Below, in pieces: positions 9,153 through 17,699 of a DNA stretch of 64,000 nucleotides; position 1 is the stretch's first letter; each line of letters starts with the position of its first letter. Under the pieces are notes generated by a model. The model had not been told where the DNA came from, ran no database searches, and saw only the letters and a list, made by a program, of their open reading frames with translations. The stretch is from Filimonas sp. (GTDB lineage Bacteria > Bacteroidota > Bacteroidia > Chitinophagales > Chitinophagaceae): assembly GCA_017306865.1 (NCBI GenBank), contig JAFKHH010000017.1, positions 161,453 through 225,452 of the forward strand, written 5' to 3'. The position numbers were made by a program, and so were the translations under genes.

Positions 9153-9977
9153 TTATTTTTTTCTCCGGTTGTAACCATAATTGTATTCGCTTATTGCTTC
9201 AAACAGGTTTTTGTAATTATTTCCTCTTCTCATCATATTTATGAGCCCACTCACAAGTCCACCTAAAACTGCTCCTGATGCAACATATTCTCCTGTAGAG
9301 AATTTAGCAGTGCTATTGGCGTTTCCTTTTGAGATAAAGAAATAAGCTACACCGCCTGTAATTACGCCTGCATTTATCCATGTCCACATACGTGTAACTT
9401 TTCTTTTCTGGTAAAAGATATCCATATATTCCTTTGCAGGCTGGTAATCTCCTACCATCGCATCCAGGTACTTCGGTTCAAATGGTTTTACTTTTCCTGA
9501 ATCTGTTTTTTGAATAAAGTAGACAGGATAAGTCGTCGTATAAGTTGTAGTTGTTGTGACATTAGTGTTTGTTACAGCATTATACGATGTGGTTGAGTTT
9601 GAATTGGAATATTTTCTATACGTCAGATACACGTTTATACCGCCTTTAGCAATGCGTGGCATCATGGTGCCATTTACATTTTTATAATATGCGGTACTGT
9701 TCTGTAAAACGTCTACCTCTTTCAACTTAACTCTGTCTTTATTTACTTCCACAAAGGACTGTCCCAAAAAGGGGTAACGCATTTTCACTTCATCACCGAC
9801 AATAACTGTACTGTCTTTCAACTTAACAAAATTGCCTTTTTCTTTATCACGGGAGGTATAAAGATTTTCCTCCATTACGTTCCTTACTTTACAGGATGAT
9901 GTTACGAATACAATTATCAAAGAACTATATGCAAGTTTGATTAATGTGCCCTTGCTGGCACAAGACGCTAGTCTCAT
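9153..9977 (-). CDS. Putative lipoprotein inserted between nuoE and nuoF
   Basis: 274 aa with an N-terminal hydrophobic stretch and lipobox-like FVTSSC (Cys29), so probably exported and lipidated. A Ser/Thr/Asn-rich stretch lies around residues 125-150 (NSNSTTSYNAVTNTNVTTTT), followed by two short glycine-rich hydrophobic segments near the C-terminus (NAGVITGGVAYFFI and ASGAVLGGLVSGLI) that could be membrane-associated. I do not recognise the family. It is on the same strand as the nuo genes, 60 bp before nuoF and 44 bp after nuoE, so it is probably transcribed with them. Whether it has a role in complex I is unknown. Confidence 0.75.
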   Translation of the reverse strand: MRLASCASKGTLIKLAYSSLIIVFVTSSCKVRNVMEENLYTSRDKEKGNFVKLKDSTVIVGDEVKMRYPFLGQSFVEVNKDRVKLKEVDVLQNSTAYYKNVNGTMMPRIAKGGINVYLTYRKYSNSNSTTSYNAVTNTNVTTTTTYTTTYPVYFIQKTDSGKVKPFEPKYLDAMVGDYQPAKEYMDIFYQKRKVTRMWTWINAGVITGGVAYFFISKGNANSTAKFSTGEYVASGAVLGGLVSGLINMMRRGNNYKNLFEAISEYNYGYNRRKK

Positions 9978-10021
9978 TTGGGTTAGGTTGGTTTAGGGTA
10001 TATTTAAAATCTTATCTGGAC

Positions 10022-10522
10022 TTAATTATTCTTCACTGCATTTTGCCTGCACTCATCTATGATCGCATCTACTTTTTCTTTTGTAAGATGCTCACGGAAA
10101 AATTTGCCCAGTTGCATCATTGGAGCGTATCCACAAGCCCCAAGGCATTCAACTGTTTTCAGTGTAAACATGCCGTCAGTTGTTGTTTCACCAGGTTTAA
10201 TGCCTAACTTCTCTCCTATATATGTGATAATGTCATCACTGCCACGCAACATGCACGGGCCGGTCTGGCATACTTCAAACAAATATTTACCTACAGGTTT
10301 CAGATTGTACATGCTGTAGAAGGTAGCTACTTCATACACTTCTATCGGCTCAATGCTTAACAGCTCCGCTACATAATCCATTACAGGCGTGTCCAGCCAG
10401 TTGCCAAATTCTTCCTGCGCTATATGCAGCACAGGCAATAAGGCACTTTTCTGTTTCCCTTCCGGGTAACGGTTCATGATCTCTTTAACCTTGGTTAATC
10501 TTTCTTCAGAAAACTGTATCAT
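10022..10522 (-). CDS. nuoE: NADH-quinone oxidoreductase subunit E, [2Fe-2S]
   Basis: Thioredoxin-fold [2Fe-2S] subunit that partners NuoF. The four ligands are C85 and C90 (CQTGPC) and C126 and C130 (CLGAC). The N-terminal helical region with ALLPVLHIAQEEFGNWL is typical of the family. 166 aa is normal length. The 106-bp gap to nuoD contains an inverted repeat of the AATTGTT-word family. Confidence 0.96.
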   Translation of the reverse strand: MIQFSEERLTKVKEIMNRYPEGKQKSALLPVLHIAQEEFGNWLDTPVMDYVAELLSIEPIEVYEVATFYSMYNLKPVGKYLFEVCQTGPCMLRGSDDIITYIGEKLGIKPGETTTDGMFTLKTVECLGACGYAPMMQLGKFFREHLTKEKVDAIIDECRQNAVKNN

Positions 10523-10548
10523 AAAAAAATTAAAAGTCTATTTTTTTT

Positions 10549-10625
10549 GCATTGTTACATGGATAAATTGTTTAATGGTTAAATCAAACAACAATTAAAC
10601 AATATAACTATTCAACAATGCAACA
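10549..10625. repeat. AATTGTT-word inverted repeat between nuoD and nuoE
   Basis: Left arm words GCATTGTT and ATTGTTTAAT are matched by right arm words ATTAAACAAT and AACAATGC, so the spacer could fold into a long interrupted hairpin. The same words recur in many spacers of the window. Confidence 0.65.
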
Positions 10626-10628
10626 TTT

Positions 10629-11861
10629 TTACGCATCCAACTCACCTGCAATCAAATTCAAACTACTCATTGTAATGATGGCATCGCTCAGCATGCTGCC
10701 TTTTGCTAATTCAGAATAAGCCTGGTAATAAATGAAACAAGGCCTTCTGAAATGCAGACGGTATGGTGTACGGCCTCCATCACTGATAAAGTAAAAACCT
10801 AACTCGCCATTCGCACCTTCTACACTATGATATACTTCACCCGGAGGAATAGCTGTTTCGCCCATAATGATCTTGAAGTGCCAGATCAGCGCTTCCATTT
10901 TGGTATATACATCTTCCTTCTTAGGCAAATAATATTCGGGAACGTTTGCGTGATACACTTCAGCATCCGCACCTTTAAATTCTTGTATTTTTTCGTACGC
11001 CTGCGTAATGATGCTCATTGATTCCTTCATCTCTTCATTGCGCACCAGCCACCTATCGTACACATCACCAGTAGTACCTACCGGCACGTTGAAAGTGAAA
11101 TCTTCGTAGCTGCTGTATGGTGAATGAATGCGCACATCGTAGTCTACGCCTGCAGCACGTAAGTTAGGGCCGGTAAAGCCATAGTTCAATGCTCTGTCGG
11201 CAGCGATCGGGCCACAGCCTACAGTACGCTCTACAAATATGCGATTGCGTTGTAAGAGCGTTTCAAACTCCTTCAATGCAACTGGAAATTCTTTCAGGAA
11301 TTTTTCCAGCTTGGTGAAAGCTGTATTGTTGAAGTTTCTTTCGAAACCACCGATACGTCCAATGTTTGTTGTCAGACGAGAACCGCAGATCTCTTCATAT
11401 ATTTCATAGATCAGCTCGCGGTATTGCATTACATACAGGAATACACTCAGTGCGCCGGTATCCACACCTATTACTGAGTTACAGATAATATGGTCTGCCA
11501 CGCGCGCCAGTTCCATAATGATCACACGCAGGTAGTCCACACGCTTAGGTGTTTGTACACCCAGCAGTTTCTCACACGTCATGTGCCATCCCATATTATT
11601 AATAGGGCTGGAACAATAGTTTAAACGGTCTGTGATAGGAGTGATCTGGTAAAGTGGCCTGCGTTCTGCCAGCTTTTCAAACGCCCTGTGGATGTAGCCG
11701 ATCGTTTGCTCTGAAGAGACAATACGCTCGCCATCCATTTCCAGGATATTCTGGAATACACCGTGCGTAGCAGGGTGCGTAGGGCCGAGGTTCAATGTAG
11801 AAGTTTGTTTCTCTATAGAACCTTCCGGAAGTTTGATGTTATTATGTTGATATTCTGACAT
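10629..11861 (-). CDS. nuoD: NADH-quinone oxidoreductase subunit D (49-kDa type)
   Basis: Quinone-site subunit of the peripheral arm, related to the large subunit of NiFe hydrogenases. Family motifs are NLGPTHPATHGV at the N-terminus, with the quinone-contacting His residues, and GEVYHSVEGANGELGFYF with PYRLHFRRPCF near the C-terminus. It is a stand-alone NuoD, not fused to NuoC as in E. coli. I take the ATG at 11861 (MSEYQHNN); the in-frame codon at 11867 is TTG. It is followed by nuoE on the same strand. Confidence 0.96.
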   Translation of the reverse strand: MSEYQHNNIKLPEGSIEKQTSTLNLGPTHPATHGVFQNILEMDGERIVSSEQTIGYIHRAFEKLAERRPLYQITPITDRLNYCSSPINNMGWHMTCEKLLGVQTPKRVDYLRVIIMELARVADHIICNSVIGVDTGALSVFLYVMQYRELIYEIYEEICGSRLTTNIGRIGGFERNFNNTAFTKLEKFLKEFPVALKEFETLLQRNRIFVERTVGCGPIAADRALNYGFTGPNLRAAGVDYDVRIHSPYSSYEDFTFNVPVGTTGDVYDRWLVRNEEMKESMSIITQAYEKIQEFKGADAEVYHANVPEYYLPKKEDVYTKMEALIWHFKIIMGETAIPPGEVYHSVEGANGELGFYFISDGGRTPYRLHFRRPCFIYYQAYSELAKGSMLSDAIITMSSLNLIAGELDA

Positions 11862-11908
11862 AATCAATTCGATTGGGTAATTTGAAATTTGAAATCTAAA
11901 ATTTCAAA

Positions 11909-12427
11909 TTAGATAATGCTTCCGCCTCTGCCGAACATTTCGTCGTCTTTGTCTATTCTCGTCTGGTCTTCCAGCGGGAACTCTTTTCTCATTGGGAAAT
12001 AATCCATTTCGTCCACGTTCAAAATACGTTTCAGGTTAGGATGCCCAACGAAGTTAACGCCAAAAAAATCGTACGTTTCGCGCTCCATCCAGTTAGCTGT
12101 AGCATACAGGCTGGTTGCAGTGAAAACGTCCGGTGTATTTATATCGGTGAATACTTTCATTCGGATACGTACATTATCTACGAGATTGTGCAGATGATAA
12201 ACAACAGCCAGTTCACGGCCTTTGCTGTTTGGATAATGTACCGCAGTCAGGTCAGTCAGGAATTGGAAACGTAATACAGGATCATCAAATAAAAACTGCA
12301 TTACTTTGAGATTATCCTCTTTTACGGCCTCAAATGAGAAGAAACCATAAGGCTCTTCAAAGTTGGAGACTTGCTCACCAAATTTCTCTTCTAAGCGCTG
12401 CTTGATATAATCGTGGGTCAATGACAT
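11909..12427 (-). CDS. nuoC: NADH-quinone oxidoreductase subunit C (30-kDa type)
   Basis: Peripheral-arm subunit that packs against NuoD. The diagnostic C-terminal segment is present: WMERETYDFFGVNFVGHPNLKR is split by the family motif ERETYD-FFG. At 172 aa it matches stand-alone NuoC. It lies between nuoB and nuoD. The gap to nuoD carries a short TTTGAAATTTGAAAT word repeat (about 11875-11909), and the gap to nuoB a GTTTCA-word repeat (12437-12503). Confidence 0.95.
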   Translation of the reverse strand: MSLTHDYIKQRLEEKFGEQVSNFEEPYGFFSFEAVKEDNLKVMQFLFDDPVLRFQFLTDLTAVHYPNSKGRELAVVYHLHNLVDNVRIRMKVFTDINTPDVFTATSLYATANWMERETYDFFGVNFVGHPNLKRILNVDEMDYFPMRKEFPLEDQTRIDKDDEMFGRGGSII

Positions 12428-12436
12428 CTTTTTTTA

Positions 12437-12503
12437 GTTTCAGTGTTTCAAAAGTTTGCAAGTTTCAGCTTGGTAGCTATATGAAACTTTGAAACGATAT
12501 GGA
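12437..12503. repeat. GTTTCA-word inverted repeat between nuoB and nuoC
   Basis: Direct words GTTTCAGTGTTTCAAAAGTT, then CAAGTTTCAG, then the complementary words ATGAAACTTTGAAACG. Same family as 4763-4850 and 22920-22985. Confidence 0.6.
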
Positions 12504-12514
12504 ACATTTAAACA

Positions 12515-13105
12515 TTATTGTATTCCGTAGCTGCCTAACAAAGCCTTATAATGCTCACTGTTTCTTCTGCGCAGGCTTTCATTCAGTGCCAGTTCCTGTA
12601 TTTTGATCACACCATCCAGAATAGCTTCCGGGCGCGGAGGACAACCAGGCACATATACATCTACAGGTATTACCTGGTCTATGCCTTGTAATACGGAATA
12701 AGTATCGAAAATGCCGCCGGATGAAGCGCAGGCGCCAACAGCCAGCACCCAACGGGGTTCAGCCATTTGCAAATAAACCTGGCGCAAAATCGGCCCCATT
12801 TTTTTTGAGATTGTTCCCATTACCATTAGCAGGTCGCACTGGCGTGGCGTAAAACCAAGTCGCTCAGAGCCAAAACGGGCAAGATCGTAGTGAGATGCCA
12901 TAGTAGCCATGAATTCGATGCCGCAGCATGATGTTGCAAAAGGCAACGGCCACAATGAATTCATTCTTGCTCTACCAATTACTTTCTCGAATGATGTTGC
13001 AAAATATCCTTCTCCCTGCAATCCTTCCGGCATATCTGCTATCGCGATATTATCGTGGATATCTGCTTGTTTGGGATGAATATTGAACTTAACTGGACGG
13101 GCCAT
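12515..13105 (-). CDS. nuoB: NADH-quinone oxidoreductase subunit B (N2 cluster)
   Basis: Carries cluster N2, the last Fe-S centre before quinone. The tandem-cysteine ligand motif [10 protein letters not shown] and the later GCPPRPEA motif are intact, with the conserved CASSGG segment between them. I choose the ATG at 13105 ([12 protein letters not shown], 196 aa). The reading frame extends upstream to 13186, but a -7 promoter box at 13152-13159 lies inside that extension. Confidence 0.95.
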   Translation of the reverse strand: MARPVKFNIHPKQADIHDNIAIADMPEGLQGEGYFATSFEKVIGRARMNSLWPLPFATSCCGIEFMATMASHYDLARFGSERLGFTPRQCDLLMVMGTISKKMGPILRQVYLQMAEPRWVLAVGACASSGGIFDTYSVLQGIDQVIPVDVYVPGCPPRPEAILDGVIKIQELALNESLRRRNSEHYKALLGSYGIQ

Positions 13106-13151
13106 AATAATCTCCTTCGTATGTAAAAACTTTAGATTTTTACAATTTTTG

Positions 13152-13159
13152 CAAAAATA
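13152..13159 (-). promoter_or_regulatory. Putative -7 box before nuoB
   Basis: CAAAAATA on the plus strand reads TATTTTTG on the minus strand, a perfect TAnnTTTG box, 46 bp before the nuoB ATG. No convincing -33 element at the best spacing. Suggests nuoB onwards can be transcribed independently of nuoA. Confidence 0.45.
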
Positions 13160-13418
13160 ATCGCCCCTTATTGAGCGGGCAGACAAAAATATGACACAAG
13201 GGGCAATTTATATCAAATGATTTCAACAACTTTCAAAAGATTTTGAAAAACTTGTAACATATGGAATACAGGCGAGCCTGCTAAGCTATGTTAACATGAA
13301 AATTGATATAAAACCCGTCTCAGAAGAAGTTAGTAGAGGGGTGATGGTATGTTAATTAAAGGTTACGCCCTATGATTCTTGAATCGTCAGACGGGAATCA
13401 TGAATAAATTCCTGCAGA

Positions 13419-13820
13419 CTAATCTTCCCAGGTAAGGGCTCCTTTCTTAATGATGTATGTAAAGCCAACAACAAAGAAGCCTACAAACATCAATACTTTC
13501 CAGAATCCATCCCAGCCTAATGCTCTAAAGTTCACCGCGTATGGATAGAAGAAGATCACTTCCACATCAAATAAAACGAATAAAATAGCTACCAGGAAGT
13601 ATTTGATCGCTATTGGCTGGCGTGCATTGCCGTGCGTAGGAATACCACTCGCAAAGTTCTCTAACTTATCTGCTGTCTTACGCTTTGGGCCTAACAAGTG
13701 TGTAGCAATCATCATCGTTGCAATAAAACCAATTGCAAAAATGAGTTGCACTCCTATTGGGAAATAGTTAGCTGCATTGTTACCCTCAGTCGCATTCAAC
13801 AGAATATTCATTAAAGACAT
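13419..13820 (-). CDS. nuoA: NADH-quinone oxidoreductase subunit A
   Basis: Three-helix membrane subunit of complex I. The family segment KYFLVAILFVLFDVEVIFFYPYAV, read across residues 65-88 or so, carries the conserved Asp/Glu pair (FDVEVIF). Start taken at the ATG at 13820 (MSLMNILL, 133 aa): the longer frame to 13868 would run through the promoter at 13840-13869. It is the first gene of the nuo cluster; a 313-bp gap to nuoB contains no gene, only a CGTCAGACGGGAATCATGAA-type word (about 13379-13405). Confidence 0.94.
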   Translation of the reverse strand: MSLMNILLNATEGNNAANYFPIGVQLIFAIGFIATMMIATHLLGPKRKTADKLENFASGIPTHGNARQPIAIKYFLVAILFVLFDVEVIFFYPYAVNFRALGWDGFWKVLMFVGFFVVGFTYIIKKGALTWED

Positions 13821-13839
13821 AAAGCGCGGTTTATAGGCA

Positions 13840-13869
13840 CAAAAATAAGGTTTGCAGCTATTCAACAAA
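13840..13869 (-). promoter_or_regulatory. nuoA promoter (TTTG-N18-TATTTTTG)
   Basis: On the minus strand: -33 TTTG (plus-strand 13866-13869), 18 nt, then -7 TATTTTTG (13840-13847), matching the Bacteroidota housekeeping consensus TTTG-N19-TAnnTTTG apart from one base of spacing. It ends 20 bp before the nuoA ATG and sits directly after the terminator of the upstream TPR gene, so it is the likely start of the operon. Confidence 0.7.
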
Positions 13870-13898
13870 AAAACTCCTCTGAATGAGAGGAGTTTTTT
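13868..13898. terminator. Bidirectional intrinsic terminator after the TPR gene
   Basis: AAACTCCTCT (13871-13880), five-nt loop, AGAGGAGTTT, with T runs on both strands. It lies 24 bp past the stop of the minus-strand TPR gene and just upstream of the nuoA promoter. Confidence 0.85.
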
Positions 13899-13921
13899 TG
13901 AAATATAATAGAACCTAAGTA

Positions 13922-15616
13922 CTATTTAGTTGACTTACCCGCTGGTTTTGCAGGAGCTTTAGGAGGTGCGTTCTTTCTGTCTCTAACTTTTGTCAGTTGT
14001 CCCAGAATAGCTGCATATTGTGTATTTGCCGGATCTAACGCTACTGCTTTTTCAAATTCAGCAATTGCATTATCCATATCTTTTGCAACGTTTGCATAGT
14101 ATCCTCCCTGGATCGCATGGTAATACGCAACTGTTTTTGCGTTTGTTACGCTGTCCTTCATCAGGAAGCCCATGTAATCATTGATCGGGCCAACAGCTTT
14201 AGCACCTGTAGTATCCTGCAACTGAGCTGATTTTACTAAGTTGAAGTAACCGTAAGCCTGGTCAGGATATTTGTTTTTATAGATAGTGAACATACTATCT
14301 GCTAAAGGATATTGCTGATTTTCCAATGCGGCAGCACCTAAGTTAAAGATGTCCGTATTAGTTGGCTTGTCAATCAATTTATATCTAGCCTGCAATGTAG
14401 TCAGTCGGCCAGCTTTGTCACCAGTTGCTTTATAAGTAGCAGCAATAGTGTCCAGGTAAGACAGTTGATTTGCTTTTACTGTATCCAGGTCGATTGCCTT
14501 TTTCAGGTAATCAATAGCCTGAGCCTCACTTCCCTTTACATTTTTCAGGTAATAACCTGCAAAAGAATAAAAGTCTGTGGTAATAACAGAAGGTTGTGCT
14601 TTTGCAAAAAATGCATCCAGGTTTGCTTTAGTCTGTGCTTCATCATTCAGCTTAGCGTAGTTAAATGCATATAGCATTTTGATTCTTGGATCATCTTTAC
14701 ACTCGCTGCCTGCTTCCATTTCTTTTGCTTTAGCCAACGACTCCTGGTATTTTCTTGCGCGGAACAGGTAATCTGCTACATAAAAGTCCATTACGCAATC
14801 TTTATCAGCATTAGCTACCCATTTGTCCAGGTATTCTTTTGCTACGTTTACGTCCAGGTCTTTGTAGTATTCGAAATAGTCAGCAAACACAGGACCATAG
14901 TTAGGGTCTGCAGCTATTGCATCACCAAACCATTTGTTCATAGATTCCGTGTTATTCTGGCTTCTATAGATCATACCGATACGCTCGTAAGCTCTTGCAT
15001 ATTTAGGATCGATCACAGTTGCTTCGCGGAAAGCTTCTACAGCTTCGCCACCTCTGTCACCACCCAATTTCAGATAGCACATACCCAGATTAATATAGTA
15101 ATCAGGTTTTGTTTTATCCAACTCGATCGCTTTTTTCAGCTTTTCGATACCATATTGCGGGTCACCTTGTTTAGCAGAACCTGCTGCATTGGCACGGCCA
15201 ATTGCATTCAGGATTTCCGGATCAGGGTTTCCTTTATTTTTTCCTTTTGTAGCTGTGCTGGCAGTAATAGCCTGCTCAAATTTTTGTTTTGCAGCATTGA
15301 TGTCGCCATTTTCCAGGATGTCTGCATGCGCCATACCTACCCAGATCCACGGATCATTCACACCTTCATTCAGGGCTTTCTGATAGACTGCTCTTGCTTT
15401 TGCAGCATCTTTTTCCGGAGGGGCCATGTAAGCTACACCTAACCAATAGATGGCATACGCATCTTTAGGTTTGCTGTCAACGACCTTTTTCAAAGTTTCA
15501 CGGGCACTTTTGTTCTTTTGATAGTACAGAAACTTAATGCCATCTTCAACCGATTGCGCCATTGCAACCGCTGTGGCAAAAACTAGCATCAGCAATGTTA
15601 AAGCTGTTTTCTTCAT
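13922..15616 (-). CDS. Exported tetratricopeptide-repeat protein
   Basis: 564 aa with a clear signal peptide (MKKTALTLLMLVFATAVAMAQ, cleavage after AMA) followed by multiple TPR-type helical pairs, for example AYAIYWLGVAYMAP, PDYYINLGMCYLKLG, ARAYERIGMIYRSQ and NAIAEFEKAVALDP. The tail is rich in Ala/Pro/Lys. TPR arrays are protein-binding scaffolds; a periplasmic or surface role is inferred from the signal peptide. It precedes the nuo operon but is separated by a strong terminator. A PstS-like lipoprotein gene lies 50 bp upstream on the same strand, so the two may form one transcript. Confidence 0.88.
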   Translation of the reverse strand: MKKTALTLLMLVFATAVAMAQSVEDGIKFLYYQKNKSARETLKKVVDSKPKDAYAIYWLGVAYMAPPEKDAAKARAVYQKALNEGVNDPWIWVGMAHADILENGDINAAKQKFEQAITASTATKGKNKGNPDPEILNAIGRANAAGSAKQGDPQYGIEKLKKAIELDKTKPDYYINLGMCYLKLGGDRGGEAVEAFREATVIDPKYARAYERIGMIYRSQNNTESMNKWFGDAIAADPNYGPVFADYFEYYKDLDVNVAKEYLDKWVANADKDCVMDFYVADYLFRARKYQESLAKAKEMEAGSECKDDPRIKMLYAFNYAKLNDEAQTKANLDAFFAKAQPSVITTDFYSFAGYYLKNVKGSEAQAIDYLKKAIDLDTVKANQLSYLDTIAATYKATGDKAGRLTTLQARYKLIDKPTNTDIFNLGAAALENQQYPLADSMFTIYKNKYPDQAYGYFNLVKSAQLQDTTGAKAVGPINDYMGFLMKDSVTNAKTVAYYHAIQGGYYANVAKDMDNAIAEFEKAVALDPANTQYAAILGQLTKVRDRKNAPPKAPAKPAGKSTK

Positions 15617-15666
15617 TTCTTCAGTGTTTATACAGTTGTAAAATCGGTACTTGCTAAAAAAAATTT

Positions 15667-16602
15667 TTACTCTTCTTTTATGTTACTGGTGCGTACACCA
15701 AAGTACATCCTTGCCGGCACCAGGTAGGCTCTTCTGAAGATTAGCTGGCCTCTTTCAAGACTCATAAAATTCACAAAACCCGTTCCAAGGCCGGTTGTAT
15801 TTTCTTTCAACACAAAATACAAAGGCCGTACCAAAGGATATTGCCCATAAGATAAAGTTGCTTGTGAAGGTTTTGCGAATATATTCTTTTCACAGTTTTT
15901 ACACTCAACAAGCCCAAATTTTATTGTTTTCGAATAAGCTGCCTGTTCAGGATCTTCATCATTTCCCACCCAGCTAGATCCTACAAATCCTACCGCATTT
16001 TTATTCTTGGATACATAGTCGATCACAGCTTTACTTCCTTTCGCTGCCATTACATTTTTTCCAAATGTTTCACCTTTCAATAAACTATCCATCAGGAATC
16101 TTACAGTGCTTGTTGCATTGTTCCCATCCACAACCACTTGCAATGAACTATCTTTTCCTGTAAGCAAAGATTTCAAATGTGCCAGTGTAAACACGCTGTC
16201 TGTGCTGTTCACATTGATAACCACGCTTACTGCATCAAAAGCCAAAATATCCCAGGTTGGTTTAAAAGATAATTTGCTTTCGTAATAAGCGCTTTCATCT
16301 TTGGTTAAACCTTTGGCTACAAGGATCATTCGTGTACTATCACTCTGCAGGTCTCTGAAACAATCTGCTTCTGATTTGTACTCGGCAATAATTTTGGCAT
16401 CTGGAAAAGAAGACTGGTAGACTTTAATCTGTTCTTTGATGATAGGTTCAAACGTTTCGTCTACGCTTATGTGTATCTCACCACTTTTGGGTGTGTCATA
16501 AACTTGCTTTTGCTGTTTATTATTTCCACACGATGCCACGCCGCACAGGACTCCGAATATTGCAGCAATGATGCCGGTCTTTATCAATTTAAACTTCGTC
16601 AT
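15667..16602 (-). CDS. PstS-like phosphate-binding lipoprotein, orphan
   Basis: 311 aa with a lipoprotein signal (hydrophobic stretch ending GVASC, Cys25) and a periplasmic substrate-binding domain of the PBP-like/PstS type (IHISVDETFEPIIKEQI, RMILVAKGLTKDE, NAVGFVGSSWVG). In phosphate uptake PstS feeds the PstCAB transporter, but no pstC, pstA or pstB is near. The partner genes are instead a small membrane protein 2 bp upstream and a TPR protein downstream. The ligand is therefore uncertain; a sensing or scaffold role is possible. Confidence 0.82.
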   Translation of the reverse strand: MTKFKLIKTGIIAAIFGVLCGVASCGNNKQQKQVYDTPKSGEIHISVDETFEPIIKEQIKVYQSSFPDAKIIAEYKSEADCFRDLQSDSTRMILVAKGLTKDESAYYESKLSFKPTWDILAFDAVSVVINVNSTDSVFTLAHLKSLLTGKDSSLQVVVDGNNATSTVRFLMDSLLKGETFGKNVMAAKGSKAVIDYVSKNKNAVGFVGSSWVGNDEDPEQAAYSKTIKFGLVECKNCEKNIFAKPSQATLSYGQYPLVRPLYFVLKENTTGLGTGFVNFMSLERGQLIFRRAYLVPARMYFGVRTSNIKEE

Positions 16603-16604
16603 AA

Positions 16605-16841
16605 TTAATATCTGTCTCGCTTTAATCCCCGGTATAACCTAAAACCACCATAGAGCAGGCAGATGCCACCAAACATGTAGCGCATAAGCGGATCTAACTC
16701 TATTAACCGGTTAATCTTTAGCTTGTCTCCTAGCAATACTACTGTGCCTACCCCTAGAATAAGAGCCGCCATTGTCAGATCATACGTGATGCGCAACATG
16801 CTGTAGCTCCTTTCCTGTTTCTTTTTAAATTCTCTTTCCAT
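16605..16841 (-). CDS. Small membrane protein of unknown function
   Basis: 78 aa: a charged N-terminus (MEREFKKKQERS), two hydrophobic segments (about residues 22-42 and 54-68) and a basic C-terminus (RGLKRDRY). I do not recognise a named family. Its stop is 2 bp from the PstS-like start, so the two are translationally close and probably act together. It is the first gene of this minus-strand group; the 259 bp upstream are A+T-rich with no gene. Confidence 0.72.
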   Translation of the reverse strand: MEREFKKKQERSYSMLRITYDLTMAALILGVGTVVLLGDKLKINRLIELDPLMRYMFGGICLLYGGFRLYRGLKRDRY

Positions 16842-17100
16842 TGTTCAAATTGTGGCCGGAAGATGGCAAATTAGGGAAAATTCATTTTTTTGACCAACGA
16901 AATATTTCATAGAAATAAAATTTTAACCTCATTTACCCTTCCAAACGTTATTATATTTTTTTTAATATAAAAAAGCTTCTCTTACATAGATGCTGGAAAA
17001 AGAGGTTTCCATAAGACCGTCAATTGTTTTGGCAGATTTTTCACAGTTTGCAGGAATTATCTTTACAACATCGTTTTACCGAAAGAAAATTTGATTTGAC

Positions 17101-17562
17101 ATGAAAATATTGATGGTTTGTCTTGGTAATATTTGCCGCAGCCCACTGGCAGAAGGTATTTTAAGGCACAAAATAGCGCAGCGTAAACTAGGCTGGACTG
17201 TAGATAGTGCCGGTACAAGTAACTATCATATTGATGAGCCACCTCATAAATTATCTCAAAAAGTAGCATTGGAAAATGGCATAGATATCAGCGACTTGCG
17301 CGGACGACAGTTCAAAAAGAACGATATGCTTACGTTTGATAGGATTTATGTAATGGACGCAGACAACTACCAGGATGTGAAAAGAATGAGTAAGGAATTG
17401 TGGAATGCTGATAAGACAGACCTGATCATGAATGAACTATACCCGCATGAAAACCGTGGTGTGCCTGATCCCTGGTATGGTACAGAAGAGGGCTATCATG
17501 CAGTGTATAAGATGCTGGACCATGCGTGTGAGAAGATATTGGAGAAGTATGAAAATATTTAA
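17101..17562 (+). CDS. Low-molecular-weight protein-tyrosine phosphatase
   Basis: 153 aa, cytoplasmic. The phosphate-binding loop CLGNICRSP starts at Cys7 (CX5R[S/T] signature with catalytic Cys and Arg). The general-acid Asp is in VPDPWYG near residue 121. In many bacteria such enzymes reverse tyrosine phosphorylation linked to polysaccharide export; no kinase gene is adjacent, so the substrate is unknown. It stands alone on the plus strand before hisS. The start ATG is at 17101. Confidence 0.93.
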   Translation: MKILMVCLGNICRSPLAEGILRHKIAQRKLGWTVDSAGTSNYHIDEPPHKLSQKVALENGIDISDLRGRQFKKNDMLTFDRIYVMDADNYQDVKRMSKELWNADKTDLIMNELYPHENRGVPDPWYGTEEGYHAVYKMLDHACEKILEKYENI

Positions 17563-17664
17563 TTGATGAATTGTTGCATGGTTAAATTGTTACATGGTTG
17601 AATTGTTGTATAGTTTAGAAACAGCCCCAACAATTTAACCATTAAGCCATATAACAATTTAAGA
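17563..17664. repeat. AATTGTT-word inverted repeat before hisS
   Basis: Three forward words (ATTGTTGCATGGTTAAATTG, ATTGTTACATGGTTGAATTG) followed by inverted words (AACAATTTAACCATTAAGCC, ATAACAATTTAAG). One of the clearest copies of the family. Confidence 0.7.
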
Positions 17665-17666
17665 TT

Positions 17667-17674
17667 TACCTTTG
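17667..17674 (+). promoter_or_regulatory. -7 box before hisS
   Basis: TACCTTTG, a perfect TAnnTTTG, 25 bp before the hisS ATG. No good -33 element at 19-23 nt. Confidence 0.5.
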
Positions 17675-17699
17675 CCCCCTTTCAACAGACTATTTAGCA

